From: Oerskovia jenensis
GTDB lineage: Bacteria; Actinomycetota; Actinomycetes; Actinomycetales; Cellulomonadaceae
Direction of reading: 5' to 3'
Assembly: GCF_016907235.1 (NCBI RefSeq)
Contig: NZ_JAFBBO010000001.1
Coordinates: 1,488,001 to 1,552,000, forward strand
DNA: 64,000 nucleotides
A model generated the notes under the pieces. That model was not told the DNA's origin, did not search any database, and saw only the letters and a program-made list of their open reading frames with translations. Made by a program: the position numbers and the translations under genes. Numbering within the stretch: position 1 is the stretch's first letter; every line of letters begins with the position of its first letter. Positions 36,881 to 46,261 of the stretch are shown piece after piece.

Positions 36881-37714
36881 CTAGGCCGTGCGGCGCCGCA
36901 GCGTCAGCGTGCCCAGCACGATCGCACCGACGATGAACGCCACGATGACGGCGACCGCCCCGCTCACGTCCGCGAAGGTCCCGCCCGCGGCGACGTCCTG
37001 CAGCGCCGAGACGCCGTACGTCAGGGGCAGCACGCGGCTGATCGCCTCGAGCACCGCGGGCATCTCGTCGCGGGGCATGAGCAGCCCGCACGTGATGAGC
37101 TGCGGGAAGAGGATCACGGGCATGAGCTGGACCGCCTGGAACTCCGAGCGGGCCAGCGCAGAGGCCGCCAGGCCCAGGCACGACCCGAGGATCGCGTCCA
37201 GCACGGCCACGAGCACCACGAGGCCCACCGGACCCGCGACCTCCATCCCGCACACCCACACCGCGAACGCCACGACGACGAGCGCCTGCACGGTCGCGAG
37301 CAGCGCGAACGCCAGGGCGTACCCGCCCACGAAGTCGCCCTTGCCCAGCGGCAGGGTCATGAGCCGTTCGAGCGTCCCGGACTGGCGCTCGCGCAAGGTG
37401 GTGACGCTCGTGACGAGGAACATGATGACGAGGGGGAACAGGCCCACGAGGATCGGCCCGAACTGGTCGAGCACGGGCGTGCCGTCGAACATCCACGCGA
37501 TGAGGCCCAGCAGCACGCACGGCAGCACGACGAGCAGCGCGATGGTTCGCGGGTCGTGGCGGATCTGGCGCAGGACCCGGCCCGCGGTCGCGAGGGTCAG
37601 GCGCAGGCTGACCGCGCGCGGCGTGCGCGGGGCGGCGCGCTCCTCGCCCGTCCCCTGCGGGCCCCCTGTGCGCGTCGCGAGCGTGTCCGCCCCGCCGGTG
37701 TCGTGCGTGCTCAT
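36881..37714 (-). CDS. ABC-2 type transporter permease
   Basis: Six-helix exporter permease (277 aa). A charged N-terminus (about 1-55) precedes RTIALLVVLPCVLLGLIAWM; then FLVTSVTTLRERQSGTLERL, a typical ABC-2 coupling helix, and four further helices. It overlaps the upstream ATPase gene by four bases (ATGA). Substrate unknown; drug or lipid export is usual for the family. Confidence 0.9.
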   Translation of the reverse strand: MSTHDTGGADTLATRTGGPQGTGEERAAPRTPRAVSLRLTLATAGRVLRQIRHDPRTIALLVVLPCVLLGLIAWMFDGTPVLDQFGPILVGLFPLVIMFLVTSVTTLRERQSGTLERLMTLPLGKGDFVGGYALAFALLATVQALVVVAFAVWVCGMEVAGPVGLVVLVAVLDAILGSCLGLAASALARSEFQAVQLMPVILFPQLITCGLLMPRDEMPAVLEAISRVLPLTYGVSALQDVAAGGTFADVSGAVAVIVAFIVGAIVLGTLTLRRRTA

Positions 37715-38496
37715 GACTCCTCCCCTCCGAGGTCACGCGGACTCCTGACGGGTGCGGCGCCGTCGGGCACGGACGCGTCCTCGACGAGGCGCAGGAACGC
37801 GTGCTCGACGTCGTGGGCTCCCGTGCGCTCGAGCAGGCCGGGCAGGGTGTCGTCCGCGAGCAGGCGACCGTCCCGCAGGAGCAGCAGGCGGTCGCAGCGC
37901 GTCGCCTCGTCCATGACGTGCGAGGACACGAGCAGCGACGTGCCGGCGTCGCGCAGCCGGGCGAACAGGTCCCACAGGTCGCGGCGCAGGACGGGGTCGA
38001 GCCCGACGGTCGGCTCGTCGAGCACGAGCAGCCGCGGGTCTCCCAGGAGCGCGGCCGCGAGCGAGACGCGTGAGCGCTCGCCCCCCGACAACGTGCCGAC
38101 CCGGCGACGCGCGTGCCGCGCGAGGTCCACGGCGTCGATCACGCGCGAGACGTCGCGGGGTCCCACCCCGAGGATCGCCGCGAAGTAGCGCAGGTTCTCG
38201 GTCACGCTGAGGTCGGGGTAGACGCTGGGCGACTGGGTCACGTACCCGACCTGACGCCGCAGCGCCGGGTCCCCTGCGGGCCGCCCGAGCACGTGCACGG
38301 TCCCGGCCGTGACCACCTGCACCCCGACGAGCGTGCGCAGGAGCGTGGTCTTGCCGCTGCCGCTCGGTCCGAGGAGCCCGACGATCTGCCGCTCGGGCAC
38401 GGTGAGGTCGAGCGCGTGCAGGACCGTGGTCCCGCCGCGGTCGACGCGCAGGCCCTCGACGCTGACGGCGGGCTCGCTGTTGCCCATAGGACGCAT
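37711..38496 (-). CDS. ABC transporter ATP-binding protein
   Basis: ATPase of an ABC-2 exporter (261 aa). Walker A GLLGPSGSGKTTLLRTL near residue 40, Q-loop YVTQSPSVYPDLSV, signature TLSGGERSRVSLAAALLG, Walker B LLVLDEPTVGLDP, H-loop LLVSSHVMDEA. The ATG at 38496 has GGGGGAG 4 bases upstream; 38487 is an alternative. Forms a two-gene unit with the permease. Confidence 0.93.
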   Translation of the reverse strand: MRPMGNSEPAVSVEGLRVDRGGTTVLHALDLTVPERQIVGLLGPSGSGKTTLLRTLVGVQVVTAGTVHVLGRPAGDPALRRQVGYVTQSPSVYPDLSVTENLRYFAAILGVGPRDVSRVIDAVDLARHARRRVGTLSGGERSRVSLAAALLGDPRLLVLDEPTVGLDPVLRRDLWDLFARLRDAGTSLLVSSHVMDEATRCDRLLLLRDGRLLADDTLPGLLERTGAHDVEHAFLRLVEDASVPDGAAPVRSPRDLGGEES

Positions 38497-38555
38497 TCTG
38501 CTCCCCCTCGGGGGACGTGTCGCGCCCGTCCTGCGCGTCGGGTGCCGAGCCTCGC

Positions 38556-39419
38556 TCAGCCCTGCGCCTCCAGGGCGGCAGCCAGCTCCTGCGACCTGTC
38601 GCGGGCGGCCTCGAGCGCGGACAGGAACGCGGCCCGGACGCCGCCCTCGTCGAGCGCGCGCAGGGCCGCGACCGTGGTCCCGCCGGGAGACGAGACCTTC
38701 TCGCGCAGGATCACGGGGTGCTCGCCCGTCTCGTCGAGCATCCGGGCGGAGCCGAGCACGGTCGCCGTCGCGAGCTCGAGCGCCACGGCCCGCGTCAGGC
38801 CGAGCAGCACGCCGGCCTCGGCGAGCGCGTCGACGACGTAGAAGACGTAGGCGGGGCCCGAGCCCGACAGCGCGCCGACCGCGTCCTGGTCCTTCTCCGC
38901 GACCCGCACCACGAGGCCCGTCTCGCCCAGGAGCCGCTCGACGAGGCTCACGTCGTCCTCGCTCGCGGCGGTGCCGCCGCTGACCGCGCTGACCCCCGCG
39001 CCGATCACCGACGGCGTGTTGGGCATGACGCGCACGACCGACGTCCCGGCCGGGAGCCTGTCCTCGTAGAAGCGCGCCCGGAGCCCGACGACGACGCTCA
39101 CCACGACCGCTCCCTGCGCCAGGTGCTCCGAGACCTGGGCGAGCAGCCCCGCCACGTCCTTGGGCTTGACCGCGACCACGACGAGGCCCGCGCCGCGCAC
39201 GGCCTCGACGTTGTCGGTCGTCGTGTCCACGCCGTGGCGCTCACGCAGCTCCTGGCCACGCTCGGCGCGCCGCACGGTCGCGACGACCTCGGCCGGGGAC
39301 CAGCCGGCGCGCAACGCGCCGGCGAGGACCGTCTCCCCCATCACCCCGGTCCCGAGGACCGCGAGGCGCGGGGTGGGGCCGGGTCGCTCGGCCTGCTGGT
39401 TCGTGGTCGACGTGGACAT
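38556..39419 (-). CDS. proC: Pyrroline-5-carboxylate reductase (ProC)
   Basis: Last step of proline synthesis, NAD(P)H-dependent reduction of pyrroline-5-carboxylate (287 aa). Dinucleotide motif LAVLGTGVMGETVLAGAL near residue 20, VVAVKPKDV, VVRVMPNTPSVIGAG, and the C-terminal signature GSGPAYVFYVVDALAEAGV with SPGGTTVAAL. The ATG at 39419 has AGGAG 7 bases upstream; the in-frame start at 39473 was rejected. Confidence 0.95.
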   Translation of the reverse strand: MSTSTTNQQAERPGPTPRLAVLGTGVMGETVLAGALRAGWSPAEVVATVRRAERGQELRERHGVDTTTDNVEAVRGAGLVVVAVKPKDVAGLLAQVSEHLAQGAVVVSVVVGLRARFYEDRLPAGTSVVRVMPNTPSVIGAGVSAVSGGTAASEDDVSLVERLLGETGLVVRVAEKDQDAVGALSGSGPAYVFYVVDALAEAGVLLGLTRAVALELATATVLGSARMLDETGEHPVILREKVSSPGGTTVAALRALDEGGVRAAFLSALEAARDRSQELAAALEAQG

Positions 39420-39500
39420 GGTCGTCTCCTGCTTCCTCGCGTCTCCTCCGCCGAGACCGGCGGACCGGGGCACCGGCCGTCCGGTGCCCCTCGTCGCAGA

Positions 39501-40199
39501 CTAGAGGGGGAACGCGGTGTAGAACGCCTCGATCTCGTCAGCGGGCCCTGTCGCCTGCAGCACGACCGTGCCGTTGCGCCAGGTCGCGGTCGACGACGTC
39601 GCCGCCCCTTCGGCCGGGGCGACCGGGGTGATGGCGAAGGTGCCCACGACCTCGCCGTCGACCTCGACGTCGCCCGTGGACGTGGGCTCGCCACCCGCCT
39701 CGACGGCCGCGGCGAGCAGCTCGTCGTACGCGACCCCCGCCTCGTCGTCGGTGCCCCACTGACCGGCTCGGACCGTGACGACGATCCCCCCGTCCCCCTC
39801 CGAGTCCGCGTAGGTCAGCTCGTGCCCCTCGACCGCGCCCGCGTCCGCGAAGGCCTCGGTCGTCGCCTCCGCACGGAGCGCGAACTGCAGGACGCTCGCG
39901 GGCAGCGCCTTGGCCAGCTCGGTCCCGGCCGTGCGCTCGACCGGGGCGATCGTCGGCGTCGGGGGCGCAGAGGTGACGGTGACCTCGGCGGGTTCCTTCG
40001 TCTCGCCCCCCGCGGCGAACCCGGGCCAGACGAAGGCGCCGAACGCGACGACGACGCCCACCAGGGCGAGCAGGAGGACCAGGGCGACGAGGCGCCGTCG
40101 GGCGTAGACGGCCGACGAGGGAGCCCGGTGGTGACGGCTGTCCCGCAACCCCGGACGGTCCGGGGACGACTGACGCGGGCGTCCCGTCTGCTGGCTCAT
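39501..40199 (-). CDS. Membrane-anchored protein of unknown function
   Basis: A 232-residue protein: basic cytoplasmic N-terminus (about 1-36), one transmembrane helix (LVALVLLLALVGVVVAFGAF), then an acidic external domain of about 160 residues with GTELAKALPASVLQFALR and ATWRNGTVVLQATGPADEIEAFY. No family recognised. GAGGAGAG precedes the ATG. Lies upstream of proC on the same strand, 81 bases away. Confidence 0.72.
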   Translation of the reverse strand: MSQQTGRPRQSSPDRPGLRDSRHHRAPSSAVYARRRLVALVLLLALVGVVVAFGAFVWPGFAAGGETKEPAEVTVTSAPPTPTIAPVERTAGTELAKALPASVLQFALRAEATTEAFADAGAVEGHELTYADSEGDGGIVVTVRAGQWGTDDEAGVAYDELLAAAVEAGGEPTSTGDVEVDGEVVGTFAITPVAPAEGAATSSTATWRNGTVVLQATGPADEIEAFYTAFPL

Positions 40200-40286
40200 G
40201 GCACTCTCCTCGTGGCGACGCTGTGACCGCGCCAGAATAGTGCGCACGTCCCCTCGGGCAGCGCAGGCCGCGCAGGGTCGAACGGG

Positions 40287-40817
40287 TCAATTCCCGTCGG
40301 GGCGGTGCGGGTGCTTCATCTCCGCGCGCTCCTTCAGCCGCTGCGTCGCGACCGCGACCAGGACACCGATCACCGCCAGGTCGAACAGGATCTGGACCAT
40401 CGTGATGACACGCGCCGCCTGACCCACGGGGTGGACGTCGCCGAACCCGACCGTCCCGAGCGTCACGACCGTGAAGTACAGCGCGTCGGTCCGGGTCTCG
40501 ATCCCCACGAACTCGGTGTCGCTGTTGATGGCCAGGAGGTAGTAGGCGATCGAGAAGAAGACGATGATCGGAGAGAGCAGCCCGACGACGGACTGGACCC
40601 GCACGCTCGGCTCCCGCCCCGCGCGAAGCTGTCGACGCACCTGGAACCTGATGAGGTAGCAGAGCCCCACGAAGCCGACCGCGAACAGCAGGATCTGCAC
40701 CCACTCCCGCTCGCCGTCGCCGAGCGGGACCCCGTAGTACAGGAGCAGGCACGCCGCGAGCGAGCCGAGCGTGGTGACGACCGTCCACCACGGGCTGTCC
40801 TTCCGGAGCCTGCGCAT
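40287..40817 (-). CDS. Potassium channel family protein (two-pore-helix ion channel domain)
   Basis: A 176-residue membrane protein with four hydrophobic segments. The last pair frames the pore: ALYFTVVTLGTVGFGDVHPVG carries the selectivity filter TVGFGD, followed by ITMVQILFDLAVIGVLVAV. The two N-terminal helices are an extra pair. No RCK domain is attached. Start at 40817 or 40853. Ends 87 bases upstream of the next same-strand gene. Confidence 0.88.
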   Translation of the reverse strand: MRRLRKDSPWWTVVTTLGSLAACLLLYYGVPLGDGEREWVQILLFAVGFVGLCYLIRFQVRRQLRAGREPSVRVQSVVGLLSPIIVFFSIAYYLLAINSDTEFVGIETRTDALYFTVVTLGTVGFGDVHPVGQAARVITMVQILFDLAVIGVLVAVATQRLKERAEMKHPHRPDGN

Positions 40818-40944
40818 GGGTTCATGATGGGCACGCGTCCGGCCGCGCGCCATCGGGACCCGGCCCGGGAGCCCGCCCGGGAGCCGACGCAGCGGCCGTC
40901 GCGGCCCTCGCGGTCGCGCACGGTCACGTGTGGGTGCCGGCGGC

Positions 40945-40950
40945 TAGCGT
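40945..40950 (+). promoter_or_regulatory. -10 hexamer for radA
   Basis: TAGCGT ends 6 bases before the radA GTG. Confidence 0.45.
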
Positions 40951-40956
40951 GACCGC

Positions 40957-42441
40957 GTGACCACATCGACCTCCGCCTCGCGCGCCACGAGCAAGCGTCC
41001 GGCCAAGCCCGCCTACCGGTGCAGCGAGTGCGGCTGGACCACCGCCAAGTGGGTCGGCCGCTGCGGCGAGTGCCAGGAGTGGGGCACCGTCACGGAGGAG
41101 GCCGCGGCGAGCGCGGGCCCCCGCACCGCAGCTGTGGCCCCGACGCGCAACCCCGCGCGTCCCATCGGGGAGATCGACGTCGAGACCGCGCGCGCCACCC
41201 CCACGGGCGTCGCCGAGTTCGACCGCGTGCTGGGAGGCGGTCTCGTCCCCGGGGCCGTCGTGCTGCTCGCGGGCGAGCCGGGGGTCGGCAAGTCCACGCT
41301 GCTGCTCAAGGTCGCGAGCAACGTCGCGGCCGGCGTGAGCGACAAGGCCACCGCCCCCGACGAGGCTCCGCTCCCGGCGCCGAGACCCCGCACCGTCCTG
41401 TACGTCACGGGCGAGGAGTCGGCCGGGCAGGTCAGGCTGCGCGCCGAGCGCGTCGGGGCCCTGGCGCCGGGCCTGCTGCTCGCGGCCGAGACGGACCTCG
41501 CGACCGTGCTGGGGCACATCGAGGCCACCGACCCCGCGCTGCTCGTGGTCGACTCGGTGCAGACCATCGCCTCGGCACAGGTCGACGGCTCCCCCGGGGG
41601 CGTGAGCCAGGTCCGCGAGGTCGCCGCAGCCCTGATCGCCGCGGCCAAGGAGCGGGACCTGCCCGTGATCCTCGTGGGGCACGTGACCAAGGACGGGTCC
41701 GTCGCGGGACCGCGCACGCTCGAGCACCTCGTGGACGTCGTGTGCCAGTTCGAGGGGGACCGGCACTCGCGGCTGCGCCTCGTGCGCGCCATCAAGAACC
41801 GCTACGGGCCCACCGACGAGGTCGGCTGCTTCGACCTGTCGGAGACCGGGATCGTGGGCCTGACGGACCCCAGCGGCCTGTTCATGTCGCACGCCGGGGC
41901 CGGCGCCCCGGGCACGTTCATCACCGTGACCCTCGAGGGGCGTCGCCCGCTCGCGCTCGAGATCCAGTCGCTCGTGGTCCCCAGTCCGCTGACCAACCCG
42001 CGGCGCACCACGAGCGGTGTCGACTCGAGCAGGCTCGCGATGATCCTCGCCGTGATGCACCGGCACGCCGGCGTGCGCCTCGTCGACCAGGACGTGTACG
42101 TCTCGACGATCGGAGGCGCCCGCGTGACCGAGCCCGCCGCGGACCTCGCGATCGCGCTCGCGACGTTCTCGGCCCGCGAGGACCAGGTCATGCCTCCCGG
42201 GACCATCGCGATCGGGGAGGTCGGGCTCGCAGGCGACATCCGTCCCGTGTCGGGGCTGGACCGCAGGCTCGGCGAGGCCGCACGGCTGGGCTTCACGCGG
42301 GCCGTGGTGCCCCGCGGCTCCTCGCCCAAGCCTCCTGCGGGCATGACCGTGCTGCCCGCGCAGCACCTCGGCGAGGCCGTCGAGCTCGCCCGTGGGGGCC
42401 ACCTCCCCCCGCAGCAGGAGCGCACGCGCTTCGACGAATGA
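40957..42441 (+). CDS. radA: DNA repair protein RadA
   Basis: RecA-like ATPase aiding branch migration of recombination intermediates (494 aa). N-terminal zinc finger CSECGWTTAKWVGRCGECQEW, Walker A LLAGEPGVGKSTLLLKV near residue 105, the RadA motif IKNRYGPTDEVG, and a C-terminal Lon-like domain (about 330-460) with TIGGARVTEPAADLAIALA. The ATP-binding region has an extra Pro/Ala loop. Followed by disA after 86 bases, a conserved pairing. Confidence 0.96.
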   Translation: MTTSTSASRATSKRPAKPAYRCSECGWTTAKWVGRCGECQEWGTVTEEAAASAGPRTAAVAPTRNPARPIGEIDVETARATPTGVAEFDRVLGGGLVPGAVVLLAGEPGVGKSTLLLKVASNVAAGVSDKATAPDEAPLPAPRPRTVLYVTGEESAGQVRLRAERVGALAPGLLLAAETDLATVLGHIEATDPALLVVDSVQTIASAQVDGSPGGVSQVREVAAALIAAAKERDLPVILVGHVTKDGSVAGPRTLEHLVDVVCQFEGDRHSRLRLVRAIKNRYGPTDEVGCFDLSETGIVGLTDPSGLFMSHAGAGAPGTFITVTLEGRRPLALEIQSLVVPSPLTNPRRTTSGVDSSRLAMILAVMHRHAGVRLVDQDVYVSTIGGARVTEPAADLAIALATFSAREDQVMPPGTIAIGEVGLAGDIRPVSGLDRRLGEAARLGFTRAVVPRGSSPKPPAGMTVLPAQHLGEAVELARGGHLPPQQERTRFDE

Positions 42442-42515
42442 GGACCGTTGTGCCATCGTGACCTCCGGTTGTCCCAGGAGCGGTGTTTTCTCGCCCCTGG
42501 GACGGCCCGGCAGCG

Positions 42516-42521
42516 TAGGAT
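42516..42521 (+). promoter_or_regulatory. -10 hexamer for disA
   Basis: TAGGAT ends 6 bases before the disA GTG, so disA has its own probable leaderless promoter despite lying 86 bases after radA. Confidence 0.45.
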
Positions 42522-42527
42522 GCCCAC

Positions 42528-43613
42528 GTGGCCAACTCCCCCGTGCACCCTGACGACATGCTCCGGGAGACCCTCGCAGCAGTGGCTCCGGGCACCGAGC
42601 TCCGCGACGGCCTCGAGCGCATCCTGCGCGGCCGGACGGGCGCACTGATCGTCCTCGGCCTGGACAAGGTCGTCGAGACCATGTGCTCGGGCGGTTTCGT
42701 CCTGGACGTCGGCTTCTCCGCGACCCGCCTGCGCGAGCTCTCCAAGATGGACGGCGCCGTGGTCCTCGACCGGGACGCCAACCGCATCCTGCGCGCCGCG
42801 GTCCAGCTCCTGCCGGACGCGACGATCGAGACCACCGAGTCCGGCACGCGCCACCGTACGGCCGAGCGCGTCGCCAAGCAGTGCGGGTTCCCCGTCATCT
42901 CGGTGAGCCAGTCCATGCGGATCGTCGCGCTCTACGTGGGCGGGCAGCGCTACGTGCTCGAGGACTCGGACACCATCCTCTCGCGCGCGAACCAGGCTCT
43001 CGCGACGCTCGAGCGTTACCGTGCCCGCCTCGACGAGGTCAGCGGCACGCTGTCGGCCCTCGAGATCGAGGACCTCGTCACGGTCCGCGACGTCTGCGCC
43101 GTGGTGCAGCGCCTCGAGATGGTGGGCCGCATCTCCGAGGAGATCGCGGGCTACGTCGTCGAGCTCGGCACCGACGGCCGACTGCTCGCGCTCCAGCTCG
43201 ACGAGCTCATCGGGGGGATCGGCTCGGACCGCGAGTCCGTCATCCGCGACTACGTCGAGCTCGGCCGCAAGGACCGCTCGCTCGCCGACGTCAAGAACGC
43301 GCTCGGCGCGCTCGACTCGACCCAGCTCCTCGACCTCACGCTCATCGGCCGGGTCCTCGACCTGCCGGGTGGCGGCGAGGCTCTCGACGCCGCGGTCGCT
43401 CCGCACGGGTACCGGCTCCTGTCGAAGGTCCCCCGCCTCCCGGGCGCCATCATCGACCGCCTGGTCTCCCACTTCGGCGGCCTGCAGAAGCTCCTGGCCG
43501 CGAGCATCGACGACCTCATGGCCGTGGACGGCGTGGGCGAGCAGCGGGCACGCGCGGTCCGTGAGGGCCTGTCGCGTCTCGCCGAGTCGAGCATCCTCGA
43601 GCGGTACGTCTAG
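42528..43613 (+). CDS. disA: DNA integrity scanning diadenylate cyclase DisA
   Basis: Makes c-di-AMP from two ATP and scans DNA for lesions (361 aa). N-terminal DAC domain with KMDGAVVLD (DGA motif, near residue 75) and [13 protein letters not shown] (RHR motif); a central helical linker; C-terminal helix-hairpin-helix domain ending in [19 protein letters not shown]. All catalytic motifs are intact. Its product may control the Trk/Ktr system of this window. Confidence 0.96.
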   Translation: MANSPVHPDDMLRETLAAVAPGTELRDGLERILRGRTGALIVLGLDKVVETMCSGGFVLDVGFSATRLRELSKMDGAVVLDRDANRILRAAVQLLPDATIETTESGTRHRTAERVAKQCGFPVISVSQSMRIVALYVGGQRYVLEDSDTILSRANQALATLERYRARLDEVSGTLSALEIEDLVTVRDVCAVVQRLEMVGRISEEIAGYVVELGTDGRLLALQLDELIGGIGSDRESVIRDYVELGRKDRSLADVKNALGALDSTQLLDLTLIGRVLDLPGGGEALDAAVAPHGYRLLSKVPRLPGAIIDRLVSHFGGLQKLLAASIDDLMAVDGVGEQRARAVREGLSRLAESSILERYV

Positions 43614-43708
43614 CCCTTCCGAGGAGCTCCGCCGGGCTGAGTCCGGTAGGCGGTCCGGTCGCCTGTCCGGCCGACTTCCGTCGACCGCAGGGCGACCGCC
43701 GCCGATCG

Positions 43709-44542
43709 TCAGCCCTCGGCGGGCGCGTCGCCCTCGGGCGTGGCGGCCCCGTCCTCGGGCGCGGTGGCCCCGTCCGCGGGCGGCTCCGCGCCCTCCGCGG
43801 GAACCTCGGCGGTCCCGTCCGCGGGCTCGCCCTGCGTGGTGGCCTCGGTCGCGGGTGGCGCCTCGGGCGGGGGCGCGGGGGCCGTGAGCGTGAAGACCAC
43901 CGCAGGGCTCGTCAGACCGTCGGCCTCGTTCGACGCCGCGACCGCGCTGTAGGTCCCGGCCAGCGTCGCGGGCAGCCCGGTCGCGCACCCGGGGGCCGAG
44001 CGGTCCCTGTTCCACGTGGTGACCTCGGTCCACACGTCGCCCGGTGCCATGAGCAGGTCCTTCGGTTCCGCCGGGCAGTCCGCGGACGACCAGATGCGGT
44101 CGGTGCCCGACGTGATCGTGATCTCCTGGACCGCCGTCGAGGCGTCGATCAGGCACGGCCTGGCGCCCACGTGCGTGAGCGTCACGGTGAACGAGGGCTT
44201 CTCGCCGTCCGCGTACCCGGTCTTGGAGGCAGCGAGCCAGAGCGTCACGTCCTTGGGCTGGCAGGCCCGGTACCCGGTCGCGGCGGCCTCCTGAGGCGCG
44301 GGGGGCGCGACCTTTCCCTGGGGCTCGTCGGCGAGCAGCCCTGCTCCGAAGGCGATCGCAGCCCTGACCAGCATCACGACACCGACCACGATCACCGCGA
44401 GCAGGACGAGCGCCAGGACCCGACGGACCCGCAGGGTCCGGGACGTGGGCCTGCCCGACGACGTGGCGCCCGGCCCGTCCGAGGGTCGCCCCTGGGCCGG
44501 GGTCGTCCCGGTGGGTGGCCGGGTGCCCTGCGGCGTGCTCAC
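43709..44542 (-). CDS. Membrane-anchored protein of unknown function with Ala/Pro/Glu-rich tail
   Basis: A 277-residue protein: Pro/Gly/Thr-rich cytoplasmic N-terminus, transmembrane helix VLALVLLAVIVVGVVMLVRA (about residues 42-61), a single external domain (about 90-215) with YRACQPKDVTLWLAAS and four Cys that could pair, and a Glu/Ala/Pro-rich acidic tail of about 60 residues. No family recognised with certainty. The GTG at 44542 has GGAGCAG upstream. Shares a 158-base divergent gap with mutY. Confidence 0.72.
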   Translation of the reverse strand: MSTPQGTRPPTGTTPAQGRPSDGPGATSSGRPTSRTLRVRRVLALVLLAVIVVGVVMLVRAAIAFGAGLLADEPQGKVAPPAPQEAAATGYRACQPKDVTLWLAASKTGYADGEKPSFTVTLTHVGARPCLIDASTAVQEITITSGTDRIWSSADCPAEPKDLLMAPGDVWTEVTTWNRDRSAPGCATGLPATLAGTYSAVAASNEADGLTSPAVVFTLTAPAPPPEAPPATEATTQGEPADGTAEVPAEGAEPPADGATAPEDGAATPEGDAPAEG

Positions 44543-44700
44543 GTGCTGCTCCGTTCGACGGTCGGCGCGGGTGCCTCCTGCGCTGGGGCAACGGTACGTC
44601 CCCGCGGCGACGGTTCCGGCACTGCCACACCGCGCAGGCGTCCATCGCCGCGGCAGCGGTGCCGACCAGGGCCGCGCACGTCGGCGAGAATGGTCGGACC

Positions 44701-45657
44701 ATGTCGCTCTCCCCCGCCGCCCTCGCCGCCGGTCCTCGCACGACCAGCCCCCACGCACCTCTGACGAGCCTCGCAGGCCCGGACCCCCACGCGGACCTGC
44801 GCGACGCCGTCGGGCGGTGGTTCACCGCGAACGCACGCGACCTGCCGTGGCGTCGCGACGACTGCTCACCCTGGGGCGTCCTGGTCAGCGAGATCATGCT
44901 GCAGCAGACGCCCGTGGTGCGGGTCGAGCCCGCGTGGCGCGCCTGGACGGAGCGCTGGCCCGAGCCCGCGGACCTCGCGGCGGCGTCGACGGCCGACGTC
45001 CTGCGCGCCTGGGGAAGCCTGGGGTACCCGCGGCGCGCGCTGCGTCTGCAGGACTGCGCGCGGGCGGTCGTCGAGCGCCACGCGGGGCGCGTCCCGGAGG
45101 ACGCCGACGCGCTCCTCGCGCTGCCGGGGGTCGGGGAGTACACGGCCGCGGCGGTCCTGGCCTTCGCGCACCGGCGTCGCGCGGTCGTCGTCGACACCAA
45201 CGTGCGGCGGGTCCTGGCACGCGCGGTGTCGGGCACCGCGCTGCCCGCGCCGTCGTACACGGCGGCCGAGCGACGGCTCGCGACGTCGCTCACCCCTCCC
45301 GGCGACGACGACGCGACACTGTGGGCCGCGGCCTCGATGGAGCTGGGTGCGCTCGTGTGCACGGCGCGCTCGCCGCGCTGCGAGGTGTGCCCGGTCGCGG
45401 ACCTGTGCGCGTGGCGCGCCGCGGGCAGCCCGCCGGACGAGCACGGTGCCCGACGCCGGACCCAGTCCTGGGAGGGCACGGACCGGCAGGCGCGGGGCCG
45501 GGTCATGGCCGCGCTGCGCGGGGCGGACGGGCCTGTGCACCGCGACGTGGTCGGCGGGCTGTGGCCCGACGCGGCGCAGCTCGGGCGGTGCGTCGCGAGC
45601 CTGGTCGAGGACGGGCTGGTCGAGCAGGACGGCGAGGTCTACCGGCTCCCGGCGTGA
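44701..45657 (+). CDS. mutY: A/G-specific adenine glycosylase (MutY)
   Basis: Removes A mispaired with 8-oxoG (318 aa). VSEIMLQQTPVVRV holds the catalytic Glu, LPGVGEYTAAAVLAF is the helix-hairpin-helix, VVDTNVRRVLARAV the catalytic Asp, and CTARSPRCEVCPVADLC the 4Fe-4S loop. The C-terminal 8-oxoG-recognition domain is short and divergent compared with E. coli MutY, as in many actinobacteria. The ATG at 44701 was chosen as first plausible start before the conserved core. Confidence 0.92.
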   Translation: MSLSPAALAAGPRTTSPHAPLTSLAGPDPHADLRDAVGRWFTANARDLPWRRDDCSPWGVLVSEIMLQQTPVVRVEPAWRAWTERWPEPADLAAASTADVLRAWGSLGYPRRALRLQDCARAVVERHAGRVPEDADALLALPGVGEYTAAAVLAFAHRRRAVVVDTNVRRVLARAVSGTALPAPSYTAAERRLATSLTPPGDDDATLWAAASMELGALVCTARSPRCEVCPVADLCAWRAAGSPPDEHGARRRTQSWEGTDRQARGRVMAALRGADGPVHRDVVGGLWPDAAQLGRCVASLVEDGLVEQDGEVYRLPA

Positions 45658-45696
45658 CGCCGTCCGCCGGGGAGCCGTGGACGCGGTGCGGGCGCC

Positions 45697-46224
45697 TCAG
45701 AGCGTGATGAGCATGCGGGTGTTGCCCAGGGTGTTGGGCTTGACGCGCGCGAGGTCGAGGAACTCGGCCACGCCGTCGTCGTGCGAGCGCAGGAGCTCGG
45801 CGTAGACGTCGGGCGACACGGGGGTGCCCTCGATCGCCTCGAACCCGTGCGCCCGGAAGAAGTCGACCTCGAAGGTGAGGCAGAAGACCCGTTCGAGACC
45901 CAGGGCGCGGGCTCGCTCCAGGAGCTCGACGACGAGGCGGTGCCCCACCCCGGTGCCGAGCCGGGCGCGGTCCACCGCGAGCGTGCGGATCTCGGCGAGG
46001 TCGTCCCACATGACGTGCAGCGCGCCGCAGCCCACGACGTCGGGGGTGCCCGGCTCGCCGGCGTCGGCGACCACGAACTCCTGCACGGCCTCGTAGTAGC
46101 CGACCATCTCCTTGGCCAGCAGGATGCGTTCCTCGGCGTAGGGCTCGACGAGGGACCGGATCGCGCGCACGTCGGCCGGCAGGGCGGGGCGGAGCGTCAG
46201 GGTGGGCGTGGGGCTGCTCGTCAC
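45697..46224 (-). CDS. argA: Amino-acid N-acetyltransferase, short N-acetylglutamate synthase type
   Basis: GNAT-fold acetyltransferase of 175 residues closely resembling the mycobacterial stand-alone N-acetylglutamate synthase (Rv2747 type). The shared features are YYEAVQEFVVAD, GCGALHVMWDDLAEIRTLAV, the acetyl-CoA loop RLGTGVGHRLV, FFRAHGFEAIEGTPVSPDVY and the C-terminal RVKPNTLGNTRML. It would start arginine synthesis by acetylating Glu. No amino-acid kinase domain. The GTG start is supported by a -10 hexamer 6 bases upstream. No other arg gene is near. Confidence 0.85.
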   Translation of the reverse strand: MTSSPTPTLTLRPALPADVRAIRSLVEPYAEERILLAKEMVGYYEAVQEFVVADAGEPGTPDVVGCGALHVMWDDLAEIRTLAVDRARLGTGVGHRLVVELLERARALGLERVFCLTFEVDFFRAHGFEAIEGTPVSPDVYAELLRSHDDGVAEFLDLARVKPNTLGNTRMLITL

Positions 46225-46230
46225 GCGGAC

Positions 46231-46236
46231 AATCTA
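46231..46236 (-). promoter_or_regulatory. -10 hexamer for argA
   Basis: TAGATT on the minus strand ends 6 bases before the GTG at 46224, a leaderless arrangement. Confidence 0.45.
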
Positions 46237-46261
46237 CGCCTCTTCGAGCGGCGATGGGTAC

